A stretch of DNA of 26,360 bases from JAFAVZ01 sp036009105 (GTDB lineage: Bacteria > Acidobacteriota > Thermoanaerobaculia > Gp7-AA8): NCBI GenBank assembly GCA_036009105.1, contig DASYMJ010000042.1, positions 1 to 26,360 on the forward strand, written 5' to 3'. The notes beneath the pieces are model-generated. The model was not told the DNA's origin and did no database searches. It worked only from the letters and a program-made list of their open reading frames with translations. This document shows positions 16,574-24,623 of the stretch, one piece after another. How positions within the stretch are numbered: position 1 is the stretch's first letter; the number at the start of each line of letters is the position of its first letter. Both the position numbers and the translations under genes were made by a program.

Positions 16574-17296
16574 ATGCTTCGCATCCGGCCGGAACAGCTC
16601 GTGGCCCTCCAACGGGGCAGCCGCGAGAACTTCGCCGCCGAGATCGCGCCGCTGCTGTCACGGAAGTTCCGCCTGGCCGGACGGGTCCTCGATCGTGCGG
16701 CCGTTCGGCGCGCCGCGGCCGCGGCGCTGGAGCGGGCGGCAGCGCTCGGCTTCGAGCGCCGCAACGACCTTTACGATTTCGCGCACCTCGCCTTTGTCCT
16801 CGGCGCGGAGCTGGATGACGACCCTCTGATTCCGTGGGCGGGCGAGATCCTGCGCCGCGATGCCGATCCATCGGCGAACGCGGCGCTGCTCTGGCGGCGC
16901 GCCTCGCTGTACCTGCGGCAGGTGAACGGGCCGGACGGGATCGATGGCGTGCTCGCTCTGGCGCGCGCGCGGCGCATTCCGTTCGAGACCTTCGCCGGCG
17001 CGGAGACGGTCGACGACCTCCTGCGCCGGGTCCACCCCCGACGCCGCGCGGCGCTTAGCGAGGAGCAGCTCCGCGCCTCCGCCCGCCGCGGCTGCGAGGT
17101 CGCCGCCCGCAACGGCATCCTCCCTTCGCTCTGGCTGGCGCTCATGCTCCTCCTGGGCAGCCGTTTCGACCGCGATCCGCTGCACGCTTGGGCGGCGGAA
17201 GCACTGCGGACGGCGGAAACCGACGTACTCACCCGCTCCCGTGCGCTGCACGCCGCCGCCACCATGCAGTTCGACCGGCTGTTCAAAGGCCTCTGA
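16574..17296 (+). CDS. Hypothetical protein with two tandem helical modules (T6SS-associated family type)
   Basis: Soluble protein of 240 residues, all helical by appearance and rich in Ala and Arg. It opens MLRIRPEQLVALQ, a beginning I associate with a family of hypothetical proteins often encoded beside type VI secretion effectors. That association is from memory and not proven here. Module 1 (about 8-115) contains ALERAAALGFERRNDLYDF, then AFVLGAELDDDPLIPWAGEILR. Module 2 (about 140-238) repeats the pattern with GCEVAARNGILPSLWLALML and LLGSRFDRDPLHAWAAEALR. The shared core is DxDPLxxWAxExLR. No membrane segment or signal is seen. A strong AGGGGGGAAG lies just ahead of ATG 16574. The AKR-like gene starts two bases after the stop, so the pair is surely one transcript. 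No secretion genes are in the window. Confidence 0.75.
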   Translation: MLRIRPEQLVALQRGSRENFAAEIAPLLSRKFRLAGRVLDRAAVRRAAAAALERAAALGFERRNDLYDFAHLAFVLGAELDDDPLIPWAGEILRRDADPSANAALLWRRASLYLRQVNGPDGIDGVLALARARRIPFETFAGAETVDDLLRRVHPRRRAALSEEQLRASARRGCEVAARNGILPSLWLALMLLLGSRFDRDPLHAWAAEALRTAETDVLTRSRALHAAATMQFDRLFKGL

Positions 17297-17298
17297 CG

Positions 17299-18810
17299 AT
17301 GGCGCTGCAGGAATCACCGCGGCCGAGCGAGGAACAGGGCATTTCCGGCTCGAAACTGGGCGAGGTGCCGTGCTCGGAGCGGCCGGTCTGGTTCGGGACC
17401 GACATGTCCTCCACGTCGACGCTTCCCGAGAAGGCGCTGGAGACTCTCCAGAAGGCCTTGAAGGCCGGCTTTCGGCGGTTCGATACCGCGTACTCGTACC
17501 ACGTCATGTGCGAAACGAAGTCTGTCCAGGATGTACCGGAGGAAGCGCGCATCGTCCGGATCCTGGACCAGGCGATCGAGCAGTCCGGAGTCGACCGGAA
17601 CGAGATCACGGTCCTGTACAAGGTCAAGCCGGGGATCGCGCTCGAATCGCAGTTGAAGCTCGCCGGCAAATGGGGAACGACGATCCTGATGCTGCACGAG
17701 CTTCCGGACGACCCGGAAACGTTCGCCAGGGAAGTCGCTGAAGCGGCGGGGAAGCGCGGCTGGCTGCTCGGCGTGAGCAACGTGGGCGAAGTGATGCTGT
17801 CCGTTCTCTTCGAGTACAACCTCCCGATCCGGTATTTGCAGAACCGGTTTACGCCCTACACGCGGTCACAGTGGGACGTGCTGGAGCTCTGCAAGAAGAA
17901 CGAAATCAAGTACCTCGCCTATGGCCTGGCGGGAAGCGCGTTCGAGGGGACGTGCGACGCGAAGGGGGGCATGCCGACCGAGCTCCTGTCCGCCACGCTC
18001 GATGAACCGCTGGTAAAAATCGCCGGCGACGCCGGAGCGCTTCGCTATCTGCTCTGTCAGTGGGCGCTGGCGCTCCGCATCCAGCCGATCATATTCACTA
18101 CCACACTCGCGCGGATGATGGACTACCTCGTGCCTCGGGAGTTGCCCGATCCGTTTGTGAAGACGCTCACCTCGTTCGCGCTCTGCTTTCCACGATCGGG
18201 GCTGCGAAGCGAGTGGAAGCTGCCGGGGAGGCTGGCCCTCCTCCTCGACGTGGTCCCATCGCCATTCCTGGCGCGCGTTCTTGTGGTGTTGCTGAAGGCC
18301 GGGCTGGGACCGTTTCTGGAGCAGGTCGCGCAGGACATCGGCAACGACAAGCTCGACTATTTCGGCGAGAACCTCCTCCGGCTCTGCTTCGATTTTCAGC
18401 AGGACGTCACCGACGCCAATCTTTGGCTCGACCGGCTGGTGCAAGCCGTCGTCGCGTGGAGCAAGTCAAACAACCAGGAGACGTATACCTCGGTGCTCGC
18501 CTTCGCGCGCAAGGTGCCCCACGAGCACGTCAACGGGGGCGCCCAAGCCCTGTGCGATGCTGTTCTCGATGGCAAGTACCCTCCCAAGAAGGGAACGAAG
18601 AGGCAGCTGGATCAGGCCCTGACGTTGATTTCCGCGAATCCGGTCACGAAAGAACAGGTCGCGAAGTTGAACGAAATCGCTACCGAGCACGAGGTGGGCA
18701 TCACCGCGAACGAAGGCGATCCCGAGATCCTGCTGTACGTCGACGCGGAGCGTGCTCAGATCATGGTCAAAGCGATCGAGGCGGTCACCGGACCGACCAC
18801 GGAGGGATGA
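17299..18810 (+). CDS. Aldo/keto reductase-like protein with unknown C-terminal domain
   Basis: Protein of 503 residues. Residues about 28-285 follow the AKR barrel: FRRFDTAYSY (58-67) supplies D62 and Y67, ITVLYKVK supplies K108 or K110, and MLHELPDD supplies H133. GVSN (158-161), QNRFTPY (181-187) and YLAYGLAGSAF (205-215) take the positions of the usual cofactor and substrate loops. The catalytic tetrad thus appears present, but the NADPH loop near 267 reads FTTTLARM, not the usual PGT/SKR form, so activity is uncertain. Residues about 286-503 are a mostly helical domain I do not recognise, roughly as long as the barrel. Ordinary AKRs end near 320 residues. The frame is open back to 17188, but ATG 17299 follows the previous stop by two bases. 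GC content is visibly lower than in flanking genes. Confidence 0.72.
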   Translation: MALQESPRPSEEQGISGSKLGEVPCSERPVWFGTDMSSTSTLPEKALETLQKALKAGFRRFDTAYSYHVMCETKSVQDVPEEARIVRILDQAIEQSGVDRNEITVLYKVKPGIALESQLKLAGKWGTTILMLHELPDDPETFAREVAEAAGKRGWLLGVSNVGEVMLSVLFEYNLPIRYLQNRFTPYTRSQWDVLELCKKNEIKYLAYGLAGSAFEGTCDAKGGMPTELLSATLDEPLVKIAGDAGALRYLLCQWALALRIQPIIFTTTLARMMDYLVPRELPDPFVKTLTSFALCFPRSGLRSEWKLPGRLALLLDVVPSPFLARVLVVLLKAGLGPFLEQVAQDIGNDKLDYFGENLLRLCFDFQQDVTDANLWLDRLVQAVVAWSKSNNQETYTSVLAFARKVPHEHVNGGAQALCDAVLDGKYPPKKGTKRQLDQALTLISANPVTKEQVAKLNEIATEHEVGITANEGDPEILLYVDAERAQIMVKAIEAVTGPTTEG

Positions 18811-18859
18811 GCAGCGCAGCATTCCCCACCCTCGCCATCTTTTCGCCACGAACCGCCAT

Positions 18860-18865
18860 TACACT
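18860..18865 (+). promoter_or_regulatory. Putative -10 box TACACT before the alpha-2-macroglobulin gene
   Basis: In the 62-base gap before ATG 18873, TACACT ends seven bases before the start codon. No Shine-Dalgarno-like sequence is present. This spacing predicts a leaderless transcript. The -35 region is not recognisable. Confidence 0.35.
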
Positions 18866-18872
18866 TCGCCGC

Positions 18873-21800
18873 ATGAAGCGTCTTTGCGTCGTCGTCCTCT
18901 TTCTGCTGGCCCTGTCCGCGCGGGCGCAGAACAACAAGCTGACCATCGTCAACGCCGGGCCGAACGGCGAGATCGCGAAGCTGGCGGAGGCGAACGAGGT
19001 CCGGGTCGTCTTCTCCGAGCCGATGGTCGTGGTCGGCAAGATCCCACCCACGGTCAACCCGCCCTGGTTCCACATCGACCCGGCCGCGCCAGGCGCGTTC
19101 CGCTGGTCGGGGACGACCACGCTCATCTTCACGCCGGGCAAGCCGTTGCCGTTCGCGACGAAGTTCACGGCCAGGATCGACAAGACGGCGGCCAGCGTGG
19201 CCGGCAACCAGCTCGATCAGGACTACGAATTCAGCTTCGTCACCCCCACCATCCGCCTGCGCAGCACGGACTGGTACCGCAAGGGCGGTTTCGACTCGCC
19301 CATCGTGATCGGCCTCCGCTTCAACCAGCCGGTCGATGCCGCGACCATCGCGCAGCACCTGCAGCTGCGCACCGTGGCGCACGAGTTCAAGGCGCCGGAC
19401 ATCCCGGAGGGGGGGAGGCAGCGGCTGCAGAAGCTCGAGCCGCGGGCGCTCGCCGCGTTCGACGCCAAAGCGGCCAAGGCGCAGCAGGCCGCCGGCTCCA
19501 ACGGGCAGGTCGTGCTCTCCTTCATCGCCACGGAGTGGGACAAGGAGCGTCTGACCCCCGGCAAGGACCTGGTCGTGGTGCAGACCAAGCCCGGCGTCCT
19601 GCCGGACACGAATCTGCAGGTCTACCTGGACAGCCAGCTGGCCAAGGGGGCCACGGTCAGCGCCGGCAGCGAGCAGCAGTTCACCATCGAGCTCGGGCCG
19701 ACGCTTTTCCTGGAGGACCCGGACTGCGTCACCGAGTGCGACCCGGAGTCGCGCACGTCCATCAACTTCCGCACGCGCAGCGGCGCCGATTTCGACAAGG
19801 TGCGCAAGGCCGTCACCGTCACCGACATCACCGATCCAGCGAAGGAAGTCGTGCTCAAACCCACCGAGGTGGCGGAGCGGGAGGAGAACACCGCCTGGGG
19901 CTTCAGCCTCGATGACCTGGGCTACACGATCGTCCCGGCGCACACCTACGCCGTCCGGGTCGACCCGGCGCTGGAGACAGCCGACGGCCAGAAGCTCGGC
20001 TACACCTGGATGGCGGTCATCGACTACTGGCACCGCACGGCGTTCACCAGCTTCGGGGGCGGCCACGGCGTGTGGGAAGCGACGGGCGGCCCGCAGCTGC
20101 CGTTCCACGCGCGGAACTTCAAGAGCGTGAAGCAGTGGCTCGCGCCGCTGAAGATCGAAGAGCTGATGCCGGCCACCATCAAGTTCGAGGAGAACAACGG
20201 CTCCGCCGAGGCGCCGCCGAACGTCTCGCCGACGGCGCGCAAGCTGACCCCTTCCATCGACAAGATCCAGTCCTACGGCTTCAACCTCAAGCCGGCCCTG
20301 GGAGACGACAACCTCGGCCTGGTGTGGGCCGCCGTGCAGGAAGGGGAGCCGCTGCCGAAGTCCCGCCCCGTGGGCGAGCCGAACCAGATCCGCTCCACCC
20401 TGGTGCAGGCCACGAACCTCGGCATCACCGTCAAGGACTCACCGCAGAACACGCTCGTGATGGTCACGAGCCTGGAGAACGCGCAGCCGGTCGCCGGCGC
20501 CAAGGTCACCATCCGCACGCGCGAGAACAAGGTCTTCTGGAGCGGCACCACCGACGCGCGCGGCATGGTCATGGTGCCGAACACCGACATCCGCCGCGAA
20601 AAGGCTGACGGCAAGGAGGAGGAGTACGACCAGTCGTGGAAGTGGCTGAGCAGCGTCCGCTTCCTGGTTACCGCGGAGAAGGACGGCGACGTGGCCTACG
20701 TCGTCAACAATTGGAACGAAGGCATCCAGCCGTGGGACTTCGGCACGAACTTTTCGCTGCTCGAAGCGCAGCCGCTGCTGCGCGGCACGATCTTCACCGA
20801 CCGGGGCGTCTACAAGCTCGGCGAAGAGGCGCACGTGAAGGCGGTCATCCGCAGCGACCAGGCGGACGGCATGAAGCTGCTGCCCGCCGGCACGAACATC
20901 GACCTCGAGCTGCACGACAGCCACGACAAGGTGGTCGACAAGCGAAGCGTGCCGCTCAACGAGTGGTCGAGCGCCGAATGGACGGTGCGCATCCCGGAGC
21001 AGGGCGCCCTCGGCGGCTACTACTACAAGGCCACCATCGCCGGCCAGCGCAACGACATCACCCGCGGCTTCCTCGTGGCGGCCTACCGCCGTCCCGACTT
21101 CCGCGTCGACGTGACGCTGACCGCGGCCAACCCGGTCGCCGGCACGAAGCTGGACGGCAAGATCAGCGGCCGGTACCTCTTCGGCGGCGCCATGGGCGGC
21201 CAGCAGACGCGCTGGACGTACTCCAAGTCGCCGGCCGGCGACGTGCCGGCGAAGATCCGCAACCGCTATCCGGAGGAGCAGTGGGTCTTCCTCGGCTGGG
21301 ACGAGATCATGGAGCAGGGCTCCACGCAGATCCAGCAGAAGGAAGAGCAGAAGCTGGGCGCCTCGGGTGACATCAAGCTCTCCCTGCCCACGGACAAGGA
21401 AGCGGGCTGGCCGTACGACTACACGCTGGAAGGCGAGGTGACGGACGTCTCCCGCCAAGCCATCGCCAACCGCGCCACGGCGCGCGTGCATCCGGCGCCG
21501 TGGTACATCGGCCTCAATCAGCCGCCTTACTTTGCCGATACGACCAAAGGCTTCGACACGCAGGTGATCGCGGCCGCGCTCGACGGCACTGCGACGCCCG
21601 GCGTCGAAGTGAAGATCGAGCTCTTGCAACTGCAATGGGTCAGCTCCCGCAAGTCCGAGGGGGGCGACTTTTACGAGTGGGACGGCGAGATCAAGAAGGT
21701 GCCGGCCGGCACATGGACCGTCACCACCGCCGCCACGCCCGCGCCGCTGCACGTGCCGATCGCGAAGGGCGGCGAGTACGAGCTGGTCGCCTCCGCGAAA

Positions 21801-24623
21801 GACGCGGCGGGCCACTCCACGCGCACCCGCGTCTCGTTCTACGCCGTCGGCGCCGGCTACACCGCCTGGCAGCGCTATGACCACAACCGCATCGACCTGG
21901 TGCCGGAGAAGAAGCTCTACAAGCCGGGCGACACGGCGCGCATTCTCGTCAAGTCGCCGTGGGAGAAGGCGACCGCGCTGCTCACCACGGAGCGCGAAGG
22001 CGTGCGCACCTCAACGCCGTTCCAGCTGACCTCCACCCAGCAGACGATCACGGTTCCGATCACCGACAAGGACGTGCCCAACGTCTTCGTCTCCGTGCTG
22101 CTGCTCAAAGGCCGCACCAAAGACGGCAGCCCCGACGCCGCGGATCCCGGCAAGCCGGCCTTCCGCCTCGGCTACACGGAGCTGAAGGTGGAGGACGCGT
22201 CCAAGCGGCTCAAGGTGGATGTGAAAGCCGACCGGGAAGAGTTCCGCCCCGCCTCGAAGGCGAAGATCGACGTCACGGTGAAGGACGCGCAGGCCAGGCC
22301 GGTGCGCTCCGAGGTGACGTTGTGGGCGGTGGATTACGGCGTGCTTTCGCTCACCGCGTACCAGACGCCGGACGTGGTCCCCTCGGTCTGGATCGAGAAG
22401 GCGCTGCAGGTGGCGACGGAAGACTCGCGCGAGAAGATCGTGAGCCGCCGCGTGCTGACGCCGAAGGGCGCGGACGCAGGCGGCGGCGGCGGCCGCGACG
22501 CCGGACCGGGCGTGATGCGCAAGGACTTCCGCGTCCTCGCCTTCTGGCTGGGCTCCATCACCACCGACAAGAACGGCCGCGCGCACTCCGAGGTCACGAT
22601 GCCCGAGTCGCTGACCACGTATCGCATCATGGCCGTCGCCGCGGATAAAGTCTCGCGCTTCGGCTTCGCCCAGAACGAGATCAAGGTCAACAAGCCGGTG
22701 CTCCTCACCCCGACCTGGCCGCGCTTCCTGGCCGCCGGCGATACGGCGTATTTCGGCGCCGTGGTCCACTCCCAGCTCAAGCAGAAGGGGACGGCGACGG
22801 TCACCATCAAGTCGCTCGATCCGAACATCATCGAGCTCACCGGCGAGACCACCGCGAAGGCTGATGTCGCCGCGAACGGGGCCACCGAGGCCCGGTTCAA
22901 CGCGAAGGCCAAAGCGGTGGGCAACGCCCGGGTGCAGATGACGGTGAGCCTGCTCGGCGAGAGCGACGCATTCGAGGATGTGATCCCGGTGCGCGTGCTC
23001 GTCTCGCCCGAGACGGTCGCGGCGTACGGCGATACAAAGTCGACCGCGAAAGAGACGCTGGAGGTGCCGGCGGGCGTCGTGCCGAACTTCGGCGGGTTGC
23101 ATATCGAGACGGCATCGACGGCGATGGTCGGCCTGGGCGAGGGGGCGCAGTACCTGGTCGATTACCCGTACGGCTGCGCGGAGCAGCGCGCCTCCGGTGC
23201 GCTGGCTTTGATCCTCACCGCCGACCTGGGCGATGCCTTCCATCTGCAGGGCATCGATGCCGCGGCCGGGAAGAAGCAGGGGCAGGCGACGATCAACGAG
23301 CTGGCCAAGTTCCAGTGCCCCTCCGGCGGCTTCACGTATTGGGCGGGCGATTGCTGGATGGACTCGCCGTACCTCACCGCGTGGGTGCTGCACGTGCTGC
23401 ATCGCGGGCAGAAGCTCGGCTACACGGTCGACAAGACCATGCTGGAGAACGCGTACAAGTACATGGAGACCGAGCTGGCCAAGCCGCGGCCGACGAATGA
23501 AGGGTGGTACCCGGCCTACACCGCGTGGCAGGCCTTCGCGGTGCGCACGCTGGTGGAAGGCGGCCGCAACGAGGACAGCCACATCACGCGCCTCCTCGGC
23601 TACACCGACCGCATGCCGGTCTTCGGCATCGCCTGGCTCGCCGACGCGCTGCTGATGAAGGGCGAGAAGGGGCAGCGCCTCACCGACCTGCAGCGCCGCA
23701 TCGCCAACTCGATCCTGCCGGAGGGCGGCAGCGCGCATGTGGAGGAGCTGAAGGATCCGTACCTGCTGTACCTCTGGAGCTCCAACGTCCGCTCCACGGC
23801 CATCGTCCTCGGCACATTGGTACGCGGCGGCCAGGACGAGCAGATCGTGAAGCGGATGGTCCGCTGGCTGATGCAGCAGCGCAAGGGCGGCCGCTGGGGC
23901 AACACCCAGGAGAACGCCTGGACCATGGAGTCGCTCATCGACTACTACCGCAAGTACGAGTCGGAGACGCCGGACTTTACGGCGGTGGTCGCGATCGGCA
24001 CGAACATCGTGGCGCGCGACGCGTTCCGCGGCCGCTCCACGCAGGCCGCCGCGCACGAGGTGCCGCTGCCGCCGCCCGCCACCCTGCCCGTGACGTTCAC
24101 GCGCGACGGCGGCGCCGGCACGCTCTTCTATCTGATGCGCCTCCGCTACGCCACGACCGAGATCATGAAGACGCCGATGGACCAGGGCATCTCCGTGCAG
24201 CGCAGCTATGCCGGGAAGACCTCGTTCAAGGCGGGCGATCTGATCAAGGTCACGGTCACGGTGCGCAACACCAAGGAGCGCCGCTTCGTCGCCATCACCG
24301 ATCCCATTCCGGCGGGCACGGAGCCGGTGGAGTCGTGGTTCGCCACGACGGCCTCGGACATCGCGCAGCAGGTGGGGCAGCAGACGAGCGACGAGGACTC
24401 CTGGGCCTGGTGGCAGCTGAACGGCTTCGATCACATCGAGCGCCATGACGACCGGGTGAACCTTTTCGCCACCCGCCTGTCCGAGGGCACGCACACGTTC
24501 TCGTACATCCTCCGCGCCACCACGGCCGGCACGTTCATCACCGCGCCGCTGCACGCGGAGGAGATGTACGAGCCGGAGGTCTTCGGCCGGACGGCCACGG
24601 AAATCATCGAGGTCCAAAGGTGA
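18873..24623 (+). CDS. Bacterial alpha-2-macroglobulin with thioester motif
   Basis: Large periplasmic protease-trap protein, 1916 residues, of the YfhM/MagD-like family. The signal peptide MKRLCVVVLFLLALSARA is cut before Q19. It lacks a lipobox, whereas E. coli YfhM is a lipoprotein. A long series of macroglobulin-like beta domains follows. A Gly-rich stretch near residues 1190-1220 (GADAGGGGGRDAGPG) just before RKDFRVLAFW takes the place of the bait region. Next comes the conserved TDKNGRAHSEVTMPESLTTYRIMAVA. The thioester motif GCAEQ has C1435 and Q1438, followed by the alpha/alpha toroid and a C-terminal beta domain ending EEMYEPEVFGRTATEIIEV. A cleaved protease would be bound covalently through the thioester. 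pbpC overlaps its stop by four bases, the same pairing as in E. coli. The frame is open far upstream, but only ATG 18873 gives a signal peptide. Confidence 0.93.
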   Translation: MKRLCVVVLFLLALSARAQNNKLTIVNAGPNGEIAKLAEANEVRVVFSEPMVVVGKIPPTVNPPWFHIDPAAPGAFRWSGTTTLIFTPGKPLPFATKFTARIDKTAASVAGNQLDQDYEFSFVTPTIRLRSTDWYRKGGFDSPIVIGLRFNQPVDAATIAQHLQLRTVAHEFKAPDIPEGGRQRLQKLEPRALAAFDAKAAKAQQAAGSNGQVVLSFIATEWDKERLTPGKDLVVVQTKPGVLPDTNLQVYLDSQLAKGATVSAGSEQQFTIELGPTLFLEDPDCVTECDPESRTSINFRTRSGADFDKVRKAVTVTDITDPAKEVVLKPTEVAEREENTAWGFSLDDLGYTIVPAHTYAVRVDPALETADGQKLGYTWMAVIDYWHRTAFTSFGGGHGVWEATGGPQLPFHARNFKSVKQWLAPLKIEELMPATIKFEENNGSAEAPPNVSPTARKLTPSIDKIQSYGFNLKPALGDDNLGLVWAAVQEGEPLPKSRPVGEPNQIRSTLVQATNLGITVKDSPQNTLVMVTSLENAQPVAGAKVTIRTRENKVFWSGTTDARGMVMVPNTDIRREKADGKEEEYDQSWKWLSSVRFLVTAEKDGDVAYVVNNWNEGIQPWDFGTNFSLLEAQPLLRGTIFTDRGVYKLGEEAHVKAVIRSDQADGMKLLPAGTNIDLELHDSHDKVVDKRSVPLNEWSSAEWTVRIPEQGALGGYYYKATIAGQRNDITRGFLVAAYRRPDFRVDVTLTAANPVAGTKLDGKISGRYLFGGAMGGQQTRWTYSKSPAGDVPAKIRNRYPEEQWVFLGWDEIMEQGSTQIQQKEEQKLGASGDIKLSLPTDKEAGWPYDYTLEGEVTDVSRQAIANRATARVHPAPWYIGLNQPPYFADTTKGFDTQVIAAALDGTATPGVEVKIELLQLQWVSSRKSEGGDFYEWDGEIKKVPAGTWTVTTAATPAPLHVPIAKGGEYELVASAKDAAGHSTRTRVSFYAVGAGYTAWQRYDHNRIDLVPEKKLYKPGDTARILVKSPWEKATALLTTEREGVRTSTPFQLTSTQQTITVPITDKDVPNVFVSVLLLKGRTKDGSPDAADPGKPAFRLGYTELKVEDASKRLKVDVKADREEFRPASKAKIDVTVKDAQARPVRSEVTLWAVDYGVLSLTAYQTPDVVPSVWIEKALQVATEDSREKIVSRRVLTPKGADAGGGGGRDAGPGVMRKDFRVLAFWLGSITTDKNGRAHSEVTMPESLTTYRIMAVAADKVSRFGFAQNEIKVNKPVLLTPTWPRFLAAGDTAYFGAVVHSQLKQKGTATVTIKSLDPNIIELTGETTAKADVAANGATEARFNAKAKAVGNARVQMTVSLLGESDAFEDVIPVRVLVSPETVAAYGDTKSTAKETLEVPAGVVPNFGGLHIETASTAMVGLGEGAQYLVDYPYGCAEQRASGALALILTADLGDAFHLQGIDAAAGKKQGQATINELAKFQCPSGGFTYWAGDCWMDSPYLTAWVLHVLHRGQKLGYTVDKTMLENAYKYMETELAKPRPTNEGWYPAYTAWQAFAVRTLVEGGRNEDSHITRLLGYTDRMPVFGIAWLADALLMKGEKGQRLTDLQRRIANSILPEGGSAHVEELKDPYLLYLWSSNVRSTAIVLGTLVRGGQDEQIVKRMVRWLMQQRKGGRWGNTQENAWTMESLIDYYRKYESETPDFTAVVAIGTNIVARDAFRGRSTQAAAHEVPLPPPATLPVTFTRDGGAGTLFYLMRLRYATTEIMKTPMDQGISVQRSYAGKTSFKAGDLIKVTVTVRNTKERRFVAITDPIPAGTEPVESWFATTASDIAQQVGQQTSDEDSWAWWQLNGFDHIERHDDRVNLFATRLSEGTHTFSYILRATTAGTFITAPLHAEEMYEPEVFGRTATEIIEVQR

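Noticed and set aside
12777..16871. 1364-codon minus-strand open frame opposite the GGDEF-EAL gene
   Set aside because: The plus strand carries clear domains with intact catalytic motifs. The antisense product is low-complexity Arg/His/Ala sequence without motifs.
18060..18872. Upstream extension of the alpha-2-macroglobulin frame over the AKR-like gene
   Set aside because: It is out of frame with the AKR-like coding sequence, has shadow composition and lacks a signal peptide. ATG 18873 starts a proper one.
22011..24617. 868-codon minus-strand frame opposite alpha-2-macroglobulin
   Set aside because: Antisense shadow of a GC-rich gene with no recognisable domain. The sense strand has the thioester motif and family signatures.
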